Assembly (NCBI RefSeq): GCF_954871325.1
Contig: NC_088775.1
Span: 74,687,561 to 74,751,560, forward strand
Length of the DNA stretch: 64,000 nucleotides
DNA from: Gordionus sp. m RMFG-2023
Lineage: Eukaryota; Nematomorpha; Gordioida; Chordodea; Parachordodidae
Direction: 5' to 3'
Shown: positions 10,131-23,457 of the stretch, one piece after another
Numbering within the stretch: the first letter of the stretch is position 1
How the letters are laid out: each line of letters starts with the position of its first letter
Program-made: the position numbers and the translations under genes
The notes under the pieces: generated by a model
Databases searched by the model: none
Told to the model about the DNA's origin: nothing
The model's input: the letters and a program-made list of their open reading frames with translations, nothing else

Positions 10131-13100
10131 TACAATTTTATTATTTTTAAACTTTTCATATTAAAATGCCACCTAATATCTTGATGTAAAAACATTTTGA
10201 TTTTACCCTATAAAACACATTTTGTCATAAAAAAATTTAAATAGCTGATGTGTATAAAATATTTTTTGCCTCAAATATATTATATAATGCTATTACATAA
10301 TTAAATTTAAAAATCAGCTAAACCGACAAGCCCCTTGCGCCTATTAACCATAGTCTCCCCAACTAAGATAAATAGACAATCAATTTTACATACCGCTATT
10401 TATATTATCTTATAAATTTAGTCTTCTATATTATTTTTTAAGAAAAAGGACTTTTTTTAAAGAAAGATTATATGTTTATTTTCAACAAAGATTGGGATTG
10501 AAAGGGGGAAAAAACTAAGCTCTCAAGTTTTATTTTCCTACATCATGATTGATTTAAAATTAAGGGAATTGAACGCTTAAATGTAGCAAATTTGGATTTT
10601 TCGCAAATTTTTAAAATCTTAAATTATTTATAGAGAATATTTTATTTTAATTTATAAAGACATCTAGAATCATATTTCAGTATGTATTATGGCATATACT
10701 AATCGGCAGCTCCGTATTAAAGGTCTTTGGTCTTTTAAAGTTAAATAGCAGGCGCCATAAATTATTTAAATTTCAAAAAGCTAAAATTCCTAGATAGTTT
10801 TGAATTTGGTAAAAACCCTTACGACAGATATGCAACAGTTAACAAATCAAGCATCGCTTATCGAGTAGTCCCTCGATAAGATTATGATAATAGGGCTGAT
10901 ATCGGTTAGGGTTGGCATATACGTCTAAGGGTATGCTATGGAGGAATCTTTAATTTAAATTGTTAAGGCATGTTTTTTAATTTTGAAAAACTTAATTTTG
11001 CCTTGTATTTCACCATTTTTGTCTTACGTTATAAATTTTATACAATTTTTTGGTATGGTAAAATTTTGGGTAACTTAAATAAATAATTAAAATTTATATG
11101 TAAAGATCGAGTTAAATTAATTGATTTAAAATTTTCTAAAATTTGTAGAATCCTAGCAAAATCAAGTCTTTACAAATAGAACAAACTCTATAAATGTTTT
11201 AAATTTTAAGAATTGCAAAATCTTTTTTGCCATCAATTGACATATTCTTTTCTAAAAACTTTATGACCCAACAAGATGGAGCTTAATTTCACCTATTCAA
11301 ACCAAAAAATGGTTATAAAAGACATTAATCAGAGTATCAAACCTTTTAATAAAGGAAATGATTTATATATCATTATACTTTCAACATCAATTGCCTCAAA
11401 CTACATGCTAAATTTGTATAATAAGTTTTCTAGTCCTGTAATTTTCTTCATCTGACAAAAAAATATAAAAGGCGTAATATTTTAGATTTCCTCCCCTGGT
11501 TTTATGGCATTAATATTAAGTTTCTATATTTCAATCGTGCGTTTTAAGAGTGATGAATAATTACCATGCGTTTTTTTTTAATTGCTATGCACTTTTTATT
11601 TTCAAAATTTGAAAAATAACTCCCAGAGGTCAAAGAAAATTAACTTTATATCTGCATTTAAATTTCGTTAGATTATTGTAATAATTTTTTCTGTTTAAAA
11701 TTGGATGCAATAAAAAAAATTAAAAAAATTTTGTAATATATTTTCTCACGAATTATTTTATGATATTTAAAAAAAAAAATTAATCGAATAATTCGTATCG
11801 AATGTAAATATTTGTTTTTGAATATATAGTATATTTAAAATATTTTATAATTCTCAATTTTTATGCTAAAAATATAATCAAATTTCAACATAACGTTATC
11901 AACAATGTCCTTAATCAAGCAATATGTGTAATTACCTGATTAATATCTTAGTCAGTTGATTGTATTGCAAGCATAATAACTCAAAAATCTTAGTATACCT
12001 AAATTTTCTGAAATTATAAGAAGGATTCTAACTCACTGGAAAAACATTTCCCACCAAATCGTATTTTACCTTTTTAAAAAACGCTCTCAATAAATGCGTT
12101 ATTTTTGAATTTTAAATCTATAATTGAAAACGTTTTTTTTACAAATTTAAAAAATCGAATCTACAAAATGTATTCCAAGTGAGAATAACCCAGTATATTA
12201 AGCACTTATTGCCTGAACCTGATTGATAGCTTACATTGCCTGTAAAATATGAATTATTATATTTTTAGTATAGTAATGGTCACAATCGGATTTTTTTTTA
12301 GAAATTTTTGGATTTGACAATTTTTAAAATAAATAAAAAAAATATATTTCTATGTCGGTAATTAAAAAGTATAAAGCGACGGTAATTGCCTCATATGTTT
12401 TTTTTTAAATTTTCGGATATATCTAAATTTAATATAATATATTAATTTATGTGGAATATGTAATTTTTATAATTATACAAGAACGAACCTCATAAATAGG
12501 CTCAAAAAATGCGATTTATTTATGTATACATTTGTTATTGTTCAAATTGTGATTATTAACATTGAAATCTAGGAAATGATCAGCTAATTTTCTATACATT
12601 CGTAGCTTCACCATTTGAAATTAGCGGCCCTAAATTATATATTTTTTAAGATCGTATGAAGATTTAGATTTTCTAAATAAGTGAAGTGCTCGAAATGAAT
12701 AATACTGTAACAATATTACAATTATTTGATTTAGTAGCATAGCTAGGAATTTTACTTAGGAGAGGTTCAATTATAAAAGTTTGGGGCTTCACTCACCTGT
12801 TTTTCTTATATTTTAAATGGTAACCTGTTGATAATTCTTCTGGAAAACCCGCAATTTATTTTTTCCTGAGGGGGGGGGGAGGTTATTTTTTAGAAAATAT
12901 TGGAGGATTTTTTTCCCGGAAAATTATCTTACATTGATTCATTTTAAATGTAAAGCAATTTCATCTTGTTAATTCTAATTAAAATTAAACAAAACTTTAA
13001 TTTTTATGCTGATATAAAATTTGAAATTATTATACCTTTTTTACAATTTCATAAGATAAACATATACTTATATTTCATGAATGTTGAAAAAAAAGAGGTG

Positions 13101-13398
13101 AAGGGATTTTCCTTTGATGACATTAAAATAATGAATTCTCTACTAAAGCAAGTATATTTTAGTAAGGATGGGTAGAGTCAAAATCAAGGATAATTTAAAA
13201 TGTGCCGTACCCTCCCCTTTTGTCGCTATTGCATTAGAAACTTAATCATGTTATTTGTATTAGAACACCTATACTTTTATATTATTACCCTGAAGCCAGT
13301 ATTATTTAGGCATCTCTTTATTGTTTACAATTCCATTCAAGCCCATCAACAAATCTAAATTTTTCAAGTAATCCTAGATATGCATTTTGTCTTCATAT
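10131..13398. other. Non-coding AT-rich stretch
   Basis: No exon or complete element recognised. There is a short perfect hairpin 'cttatcgag ... ctcgataag' near 10857-10880, and a CATAGCTAGGAATTTT word near 12738 that may be a worn end of the CGTATCCAGAATTTT family. Confidence 0.4.
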
Positions 13399-13895
13399 TA
13401 GAGATCTCCAAAGCCCAGCCTGGTCGGTTTCGACTTGTTAAGATTTTTTGCATAAGTCGCAGGCACATTATTTAAAGGTCATGCTCGTCTAGGATATATT
13501 TTTCAATTTCCGGCCGTGGAACGAAAATTTTACGAAAGTCAGTTAAATCTATTGTGTTTTGATATTTGTAAATTTGTAATAACTTATTTAATTTTTTGTG
13601 AATTTACTATTTTATTTATAGATTTAGTATTTTAGTTAGACAGCTCTTATAATATAAAGAAATAAACATATTGTAATTTATTTTCAAATGGTATCAAAAT
13701 ATCAGATTGAAATTCAAAATATATATCAAAATTTAATTCCCGATTTGACCCATTAAACGAAAAATCAGTGATTTTTGAAGTCTAACCCAATTTTTATGTA
13801 TAAATTTTTGGACCCGATAAATCTTTTACCCGGCCTATTTCACTTTTTTTAATGCTAGCTTTTCGACGGGCTGAGCCGGGCTTTGCCGATGTCTA
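13399..13895. mobile_element. Non-autonomous hAT element, TAGAGATCTCCAAAGCCC ends
   Basis: The left end TAGAGATCTCCAAAGCCC pairs with the right end GGGCTTTGCCGATGTCTA (reversed: TAGACATCGGCAAAGCCC). The flanks are cttcatat (13391-13398) and ctttatat (13896-13903), a 7/8 match to an 8-bp duplication. It has no coding capacity. The ends resemble TAGAGATCTGCA of the transposon at 37169 and may be a diverged subfamily. Confidence 0.75.
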
Positions 13896-15140
13896 CTTTA
13901 TATGGCACCAAGACCTATACCTTTTCGCAAATATAATAATTTATATCAAATATTTGAAAATAATATTAATGCTATCGTATTCGCCACTTTGCTATTTTGA
14001 AAGACACATTTATTTCAATTCAAAAAATATATATTTAAAGGTGTTCCACAAATATAATGTATATATTGCAATATATTAAAGATTGACATATTGATAAAAT
14101 ACAAATAATATAACAGAAAATCCATTAATACGTCATATTTTTAATTTGCTTCACTCATTTTGCAGGCAGATACTAAGGGGTATGATATATAGATGATCAG
14201 AAACGAGCGCATGATTTAGGTTAGTTCATTTATTAAAAATGAGTCTTAGTACATTTTCATATAATTTAATCTTTGTTTAGCTAATTACTATATGATGACC
14301 TACGGCATATATTATCACCTATAATAATTTTGAAATGAACGATTAGATGATTCCGGCGTTTATATTTTATATATTTCAATACAATATTAAAAATTACCCT
14401 TTTCACATTTACAATCATAATGGACAATATTATAAATCGCTATTATAATAAAGATATGTATTAGTGTGATTGATATTACATTTGATTTAAAATGATCGAT
14501 TGTTTAGGTATCCAAAATATTTTATATAAATGAATCAATAACATATTACCTTGTTACACAATTGAAAATACACAACACAACAATATTATAAAAGAAAGGA
14601 TGCCATGAAAGATTTTCATTTCTAATTTATCCTTCGTAAAATTTCATGTTTATTGATAAAAATTATAAAAATTTTAGAAAAAAAGAAAAAATTACTTTAA
14701 TTTATTCGTATTCGAAAACGTCTAACTTCGTTTTGAGGCATTAGTAATTGATTACTTAAATAAACTAAGAAGAAAAGGTGTCAATATTTTAATCCAAAAA
14801 TGGGCTAAATTGGGATAAAAACAAGTTAGAGGGGGGGGGGGTTAGGTAAAAATTATTAACCTATAGTTGTTGTTTCTAATTACAAATCAAACTCAATTTT
14901 TATGGAGAGAGAGAGAGGCGCGGGGGGGGGGGGGGAGGGGGGTTGGAAAGTGATAATTTATATCAGCTTATTTACGATACTGGCAAATGTGTTACACCCC
15001 TCCTCCACGTCAATGCATTGAACCAATATGATATCACATTATATTATTATACCTGCAGTAAATTAATATACTTTCTGTTAAATTTTTAATTTGATTTCCT
15101 TAAATGATATGCTCAACAAAAGTTTCATCATAAAAACCTC
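13896..15140. other. AT-rich stretch with G-rich runs
   Basis: No gene seen. Two G-runs (near 14829 and a gagaga...gcgggggg tract at 14886-14945) are simple-sequence tracts. The exact length of such homopolymers in the assembly is unreliable. Confidence 0.4.
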
Positions 15141-15815
15141 TTCGCCATTTTTTTCTTGCTAAGCTTTTATGGCCAAGATAATATCGCGAACTCATTATGA
15201 CAAAAAATTTTACGTTAACACTTTGGATTGAAATTCTATTGTGAATTTGATATCGCGAAACTTGTGATTATTTCTTAGCAAAATATTTATCGCTAATTTA
15301 TTATTGCAAATGCTTTATCGCGAACCCATTTAGCGGTACCTAAGAAACCTGACTGTAAAGAGAGAATATATTAGTGCGAAACTTTTATCGCGAATGCCTT
15401 ATATCAAATACATGTTAGCAAAGAAATTTCCCACGACTGTATTTGTCGAAATCATTATCAGGAGAGCATTAAATAATTTAATATATTGAGATGTATTTAT
15501 TAATACATAAAAATATATATTTCATAATAATTCATCCTTATAAGTTCAATTATAAGTGCGAAATGTTTTTAATAGTATCTATATTTATACGAAATAAGTG
15601 CAATATAAAATATAATATTCTATACATTTTTTAAACAATTCTAAGTTCGAGAATCGTAATATAAATATATTAAGGTTAATAATTAAACATTCATTAAATT
15701 CAACCTATTTTTTTTTATCTGATTTAATTAGTCTTGTCTTAATTCCCAATCAGAAACAGTTGTGATAAAAGTTTCGCATTTCGCGGTAAAAGTATCGCCA
15801 TATTGACATAAAACC
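15141..15815. repeat. Cluster of TTTATCGCGAA motifs, possible element with subterminal repeats
   Basis: Words of the form T-ATCGCGAA recur near 15184, 15251, 15328 and 15388 in one orientation. A reversed pair (TTCGCATTTCGCGGTAAAAG) lies near 15777-15795. A similar cluster sits at 27925-28225. The arrangement resembles the subterminal repeat arrays that bind transposase in some DNA transposons, but no clean ends or target duplication were found. Confidence 0.4.
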
Positions 15816-18800
15816 GCTATGTATTATGTACAATTTTTTCTTATTTTTTTTAACTTTTACTTTTGTAAAGTGAATATAGAGATTAATATATTATATGATT
15901 TACACAAAATTTAAAAAGCAGCTTTGCATATAGGATTAAAGAAAAAGGACGTGAATTTTAAAATATAATTCGAATTCAAAATATTAATATAAGTAAAGTC
16001 TAAACATGCATTTAGATTTAACCTGCTTATAATTTTTTTTAAGGAACCAGAAATTTAAAAGGTTAACAGAAACATTAAAACCGAAAAGCATCGTAAAATT
16101 GGTAAGATTTTTAAGTCCAGATTAAATCAAAACATGCAGGAATACCTTCCTTATAATGTAATTATAATAATTATATTAATATATGAAATATTGATGATTT
16201 TAAGTTTGATTTTGATATAATTGCTTCAAATAATTATATCACTTAAAAAAATAAATACATTTTATTTGAGTGTTTCCGTATTTAATTTCATAATTTCGAA
16301 GGCTATGATAGCATTGTATCTCCTCTCATTCATTTGAAATTAAAATATAATTACCCTTTAAAAAAATCAATAACCTTTTTAAAAAAATATTCAAGACTTG
16401 CAAGATCAGACTTGTACACAATCTGTGAAAATCCAAATTATATAAATTTAAATAATGGAGCACTTAATATTCATTTGCTGCTCATATCTTTAATTTCCCT
16501 TTAAAACAATTACAAAATACAGTCAATCAATATTATTTAAAAAAAATAAAGAATTTGAATAATTTTCGGACCAGGCCATGAAATAATCAAAAATAAAGAA
16601 ATCTATAGCAAATCGAGTCTAAAATTTTGACCTCTACCAGTCTCCAATTAAATATATTTTTTTGCTTAATGGGATAATTTTTTATAAATCAAAATATATT
16701 TAATATTTTTCTACATATTTCTAAGCCGATGTTCTGGGTGGAAATAAAAATAATCTTTACTGGAGAGATCTTTTTCCTAATTTATTTAGGAAATATAGGG
16801 CATAGCATGGTTCTCTAACCAGGGAGAATCTTTTAATTTTCTTTTTAGAATTAAAATTTTTTTTAAGATTAATATCCTACTATAAAATATTTACATTACA
16901 TTCATTCTACCTCTATCTTTCTAATTCAAAATTTCAAACAATAAATTGATTAGAATAGAATAGAATAATAGAAATTTATATACCTCGTTATGTTATTTCA
17001 TCCTCGTTATATGTCATTTTATGCCGAGCAAGTTCACAGCGAAAAAAAAAATGTATGGTTAAGAATAGTATTGTTAAAAAGATTTTTTTAAAAAAAACAA
17101 TAAGTTACAAACCTAAAAAGAATTATATTTTAAGAGTAACTAGTTACAATGCAGTTACTTTATAAATGTTATAAAACTCAACATTTTCCATATAACTTCA
17201 TTTTTTTATTATACTAAAATAATTTTATGATAGAGTATAATCTATAAATATAATATTTTGCAATTCACAATTCATGAAGTCTTTTATTTTTATATATTTC
17301 TTCAAAAAGAACTTATAATCTGCATTCTTTGCTATCATGGGTGGGAGGGGGTAATTTGCCCCTCTGCATCCTCCCTTCACTAGCTAAGCGCATGCCTTGA
17401 AGAAGTAGTATAAAGAATCGCATTATATAAGTACCATAATATTTAATAAAGAGTAATTTTATATTTTAAAAACATCATATAAGAGTTTTTAGTTATTCAA
17501 AAAAGGTAATAATTATTATATTAAAAGTAATTAAATTTATTTAAAATTATTTATATTGAAATATATATTGAGATTATGTATATATTTAAATATAATTGTA
17601 AAAATCAACTTATTGTTGTTACGTACTTTACAAAAACTGTAACTAGTCAAATATTTTTTCGCAAAATTGTTATATGTATTGCTTAACTTTAACAACACAT
17701 CTATAATGGGAATTATTCAGAAAATAATAGTTTATGTTTTGAATAATTTTTTTTAAATTAAACTTTCTTAAGTATAATATGTAATATTCATTATATTGGT
17801 AGACAAGGGTTCGGGATTTTTTACCAGACCCGAACCGAAGCGAAAACCGATTATATTTCGGGTTATAAACTCAAAAACTATATTGGATTACCCCTAAACT
17901 TGATTTTTTTTACTTCCATTACATCACAAGATACAACTATAATTTGATCTTCAAATTTTTATCAGTAAAATTTTTAAAGACTTCCTTTAATCTTAATCAC
18001 ATAGTATTTTTACTAGTAAATTAAAGTATCAATTTAATAGAATGAGGTATTTTTATATCTAAAATTTGTGCTGGTAAAAATTTTAAATTTGGTATTCAAG
18101 TAAGGACAGTTGTATCTTAATGCACTAGAAGTAGAATCAAAAAATTAAATTTAGACTAATAAAAATAGTCAATGACAGCGTTTTAATTCTCATTTTTAAA
18201 AAATAAACTTACATATACCTTATTTTATACGATCGCTAGTTTTGATAATTTACTAATAATCTCAATTTACTGTACTTGGTCTAGAACTGTAGTAACTGTA
18301 CCCGAGCATAATTTTTTTAAATTTCTGCCTGGAGTGCCCTGCCTCAAATCATAACGGGAGGATTTTATAAATTTCCAAATTTTAACAGCAGTTGTGAATG
18401 GAAAGAAGGTATTCTCAGCTAAAACCCACCTCCACCTCTCTCCATAACAATTTTGAATTTTTTTTTTGGGTTTACATGTTGCAACATAGTTTTTACCAGT
18501 GCTGTTCCCTTTGCAACCCTCCGGTGTTGGAAAATAGATGCCAACCCTTTCATTTTAAATATTATAATGGCTGACACCCTAAACATAACGCGATTAACAA
18601 TATAATTTTAAGGGTCATATAAAAAGATAATATATATGTACTCCTTACTTTCTGTTTAACACAATCAATGTCAAAAGTCTGTGGGTTGGGCTTATAATTC
18701 CTTGGAAGAATGATTTATCGCTAACATGGGATTAATATATGAAATCAAACAGATGAAAATATCCTCACATCAGTAGAAAACACAAGAAAAAAATATTATT

Positions 18801-21690
18801 AATTATTTTGTTCAGGAGAGCACTTCGACATTTTTTACTAGACCCCATGGCTCTCTAAACACTATTAAATATGACTTAGAAACCTTGAGGCTACTTACGA
18901 GCCACAATGACGTCAACTACTCCCTACTTGATAATATTTTTATTTTAATCTTAATCGGATAGCATAATAAAAATCAATAAATTTCATATGAAATAGATTT
19001 ATTTATGGTTATCGCCATGACATCATTACTACTGGAAAACTAAAAATCCTTCCATAATAAATTTAAATTACATCCAGTAAGTCATTCACTTTCTCCTGAA
19101 CAACGATAATGTAATTATATCCCTGGATTTGATTTTTTGGTAGATATGGCGGTTTTATACCTATAAGAATTTCTATCGAATTTTGTTAAAATGAGAAAAG
19201 ACCTTGAATGTATTCTTAAGTTTCATGTAAACCTTTTGGTGCAAAAAAAATCTATTTGCTTTAGTAACTTAACTATTTGCTAAAACTTTCAGTAAGTTGC
19301 ATGAAAGAAGGCATATCTCTTTTAAAGCTCATATTTAGTTAATATATATAATATCATAAAATTATAAATCTTTCTTTTATTACATCATAAAATTGAAAAT
19401 CTTGCGAAGACCTCTTGAAAAATTATTTAGATTTTTTTATTATTTCAATATATATATAAGTTTTATTTTATTAACAAATTAAATTATTAAGGAAATATTT
19501 ATAAAATCAAAATATTTTTGATAAACCTCAATTCAATGAGGCGTTCTCTTGCCTGAATTTGCATTTATACTATACAAGAATATTTTGTCTGCTATTTTGC
19601 ACATGCTAATCTTATGATTAATAAAAATTTGTAAAATTGTAAGAGATAAAGATGTCATTGAGAAAGTTGCTGATCTTCCTCATTCCTCAAAATATCTATT
19701 CAAGTCTTAGAGCATCATAAAGGCTAAATATTCGGAATTAGACTTTCAAAATATAATTTTATTTATCCTATTTTACAAAACAAGAGTATAAAATTTATTT
19801 AAAACCCGTTTATTTAGTGTGTAAATTATAGGTTGATTTTTAAAGGTAGGAAACATTTTTCCTGTTTCAAATTAAAAACTAAATTTATTATTTCAGGAAA
19901 TGCAAGGCAAGTAAAAAAGAATATATGTAACATTCCTTCCATAAATATATATTATTTTATACATATATACCTTTTTGTCCTTTTAAGAGCATATATTTTA
20001 TTTTGAACATTATTAAGTAAAGAAATTTAAATAATTTTGAAATAACTATTATAAAGTAAATCATTAATTCATTTCAATATTTCATATTTTAAAGATAAAA
20101 AACACTTAGATAGTACTTTACCACAAATTTATAGCTTTAAAGTTATTAAAACATTTTTCTTTTACATTTTCCGAAAATTAATTTTTATCAACGATAAATA
20201 AAAAACTCATAAAATTGGAAAAACTAACATACTTATTGGTAAAAATTAATTGTAAAAAAAAACCTATTGGTTTTTAAAAGAAATAATAAAATAGAAATAA
20301 AATAAAAGATGAGAAAAAAAGAATGGCGAAAATTCAAAAATTTATTAATCCATGTCATACATTTATAATATTTGTCAAATAAAATTCACTAAGACTTCAC
20401 GTCTTAATCTTTAATAAAAGAAAATAATTTTTTATTACTGATTCATTCCTATAAGGAATCAGCAAAAAAAAATAGCAAGATATTAGTTGTATAAAGGTTT
20501 GTTGGTTTTTTTGACATAAAAAAGTCGGAGGAGGAGATTAAAACTATATAAATAGAAATGTAAAAGATTTCGAGTTATTTTCAATTCTTATGTCCATCCT
20601 AAAATGCATGGTCAAAAGAATTATTTTATTTAAATATAAAAAAAATTCAACTCATAATTTTTAAATGAATTAAACGTATATATGCATTGCAAAATAATAT
20701 TAGTTCTTATGAATATTTATAAGATAAAGTAAGTATATCTATGATACTAATTCATGGTTCGATTGAAATTTTTACATTATTATATGAAAACTTTTTTTCC
20801 CATAATATTTTGTTTGTCACCGAATAATTGTCACACAAATTTTATAAATATGTTTTATATTTTATTTTTGAAAAATGGTATAATATTTATACTGTTAGTG
20901 TATAAAATAAATACCAATAAATTAAATGCTTAAGTAATTTATTAATTACGCCAAAAATGCAAAAAAATGTTGAATTAATGTAATCATATTTCTCTGATTA
21001 TTTTTGATGGATGTTTAAAAATAACTCGAAAGATAAAATTTTCAAATTATAAGCAAAATTAATCATAATACAAAAGTTGGTTGATATAATAAATAAAAAA
21101 ACATATTATGCATTCAATATATCTCTTATGTTTTTGTGCATGTTTTTTAACTATGTATATGTAATTATGTTGTTTTTATTCATGAAGAATTCTTTAAAAG
21201 TTCTCAAAATATATATAATTAAATAAATATATTCTGTGGTATAGTGACAGTGAGTATGACAAGCAAAGAGCCCTCTGTGCCATCTGCCCCAGCTTAGGCC
21301 CCTATTATATAGGTTATGGTAGGGAAGGAAATTATAATGGTTATAATTCTGGGACAAAATATTATAAAGATTAAGGTCTGTTTGCGGCTTTAAAATATTA
21401 AAAAGGTTCATTTAGATTATGAAAGATTCTCCAACATTTTTAGAGAATTATCATTGTATTATAAAATTGAGTAAAAGGCATATTAGTCGATTAATTGCTT
21501 AAAATATAATAAAATAGATCTTAGTAAAAAAAGTTAGAGTATAAATTTTTAATTGAACTTTTAAAGTTTCGATTCCTTTTAGGAATGTGGATTCTATCAC
21601 AATTCAATAAATTAAAAATTAAATTTTTATCAAAAGTTAAAAACTATCAAAATGTATTAGTTAATATTAGGTATGCAATACCGATTAGAG
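15816..21690. other. Long non-coding AT-rich stretch
   Basis: I find no exon here that I can support. A GC-richer word 'gggttcgggat...cagacccgaaccg' near 17808-17850 looks like a worn element end. A patch at about 21250-21310 ('caaagagccctctgtgcc') is richer in GC and coding-like on neither strand with confidence. The rest is AT-rich simple sequence. Confidence 0.4.
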
Positions 21691-21693
21691 ATA

Positions 21694-22985
21694 ATTCCAT
21701 GACAAATCGACTGAAATAAGATGATTTTCAAACGACCATTTTTAAAATAGATGAAACTTAGCATGAGGGTTATTATATTTTATATAAAAAAAATTTAATG
21801 CTCTAACTCAAATATATCCCGAATAATAGACCTTCAAAGTTCAATGAGGGCTTTTCATTTTTTAACAAATCTCAAATTACTTGAAATATATTTGGTCTAA
21901 AGTAAGAAATTATATATCATTTTGTAGCCCTCAAAATTCTCCTTAAGAAATTGTTAAAATATTTTCAAAAATATCTCAGTGTCATTGTATTTCTTGTAAA
22001 GAAAAAAAAATATTATTTTGAAAAGTGCCCTATTTAAAATGATGAAGCATATAAAACATGTTTATTACCAATATATGTAAATATTCAAGTAAAGATATTG
22101 ATGGAGAAAATAAGAATTTAATTTTATTTAGTTTTTTATAAATTTTGTAAAAGGACGTTTGAAACGAAAAAAATTAATCATCAAAAGTATTTATTACCAG
22201 CATATTTAAATATTTAAGTACAAATTTTATTTCGCTTATAATGGCGCTATTTTTAAAGATAATTATAATGTATTTTATAAATAAACATATGCATTTTATA
22301 TTTATTAATAACCATTAATATTTTTATAAAATTATTATAAACAGTAGAAATTTATTTATTATAATTATCTTAATCGAAAGCGCCAACCCCCCAATTATAA
22401 AACTAAATATAATTTAAATTATTTTTTCCTTCGTTAATATTTTTCCTTAAATATTTAAATATCTTAGTAATAAACATATTTGATAAGTTTCATGATTCCA
22501 AACGCCCTTTATAATTGATTTTCTTATTCCTAAAATTATAAAAAACTTTAATAAAATTTAAATTCTTATTTTTTCCATTAATACTTTTACTTGATTATTT
22601 AAATATACTGATAATAAACACATATCATGAGCTTCATGGTTTTAAATGGGACACTTTTCAAAATAATTTTTTTTTGTATTACCGGAAATACGAAACTGAA
22701 GATATTTTTTTAAAATAATTTTTGCATTTTCTTAAGGAGAATTTTAAGGACAACATGTTATATAATTTGTTACCAAAAACATTTTGTGTATTGTGAAATT
22801 CATTAAAAGAGGAAAAGGTTTTCATTGAAGTTTGAAGGCCCATAACTCGGGATACATTTGAGCTAGGGCATTAAAATTTGAATTAGTATAAAATATAGAA
22901 TCTATTTAATCTTCATAACAAGTTTCAACCTCTTTTAAAATTCTCGTCCGAATCACTGGGTGATTTGTAATGGAAATAGAATACT
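21694..22985. mobile_element. Fold-back element with about 600-bp arms
   Basis: The left arm begins near 'attccatgacaaatcgactg' and the right arm ends 'gatttgtaatggaaat'. The two halves are reverse complements, imperfect but recognisable along most of their length: 'ttctccttaagaaa' against 'ttcttaaggagaat', 'gtttattaccaatatatg' against its mirror. The centre is near 22290. The terminal word CCATGACAAATC is shared with the long-inverted-repeat transposon at 45708, so this is probably a non-autonomous relative. It would lie inside intron 1 of the neuropeptide gene. Confidence 0.65.
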
Positions 22986-23186
22986 ATAAACAAATTTTTA
23001 TTTTTACTCTGGAAGGCGTATTTCTAAACTACAAAATACTTGCAAGCATTATGCTTTGCTGGAATAATAAATATACAAACTTATCTAATTTGAGTTCTTA
23101 ATCATTTTAGAGCCTTGCAAACCTAGAACAATTTATTATTTCAAATTGTTGTCATGAATATAATATTATATTTTCTATATTTTTAG

Positions 23187-23457
23187 GTAAGAATTTATGC
23201 CAGTCAAAATTCGGTCATTCATGCTTAGGAGGTATAATTTTTAAATTTTTTTGACTTTTTCATAGGATGATATGTTTTATAATACATCGTAACTTTTAGG
23301 TTTTGGAAAAAGAATCTATGTAGATGAATCCTATTTACCGGAAAGTTCCCGACAGGTTGAAGAAGAGCCATCTTTGCAGGATTATTTAAATAATGGGGCT
23401 GATCTAGTATCTCCTCATAATCTAGATGACATATCAGTAAACAAAAATGAGGAATAA
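23187..23457 (+). CDS. CCHamide/GGNG-like neuropeptide precursor, exons 2 and 3
   Basis: Exon 2 (23187-23231, after tttttag) and exon 3 (23300-23457, after cttttag) are joined across a 68-nt GT...AG intron. They read KNLCQSKFGHSCLGGFGKR, then IYVDESYLPESSRQVEEEPS, then an acidic tail ending NKNEE and TAA. The core C-x7-C-LGGF-GKR has a two-cysteine loop, the GHSC block, a glycine amide donor and a dibasic KR cleavage site. These are the hallmarks of CCHamide (for example SCLEYGHSCWGAH-amide) and of the related lophotrochozoan GGNG/excitatory peptides. Such peptides are secreted and act on bombesin-receptor-like GPCRs. Two departures from insect CCHamides are a seven-residue loop instead of six, and Phe-amide instead of His-amide. 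The phase-1 start requires an upstream signal-peptide exon ending in G, and the exon at 2920-2998 fits. The intron interrupts the mature peptide between GG and F. Confidence 0.75.

Noticed and set aside
10857-10880. 9-bp perfect hairpin CTTATCGAG/CTCGATAAG
   Set aside because: A single short inverted repeat of this size is expected by chance in 64 kb, and there is no context for a terminator or regulatory role.
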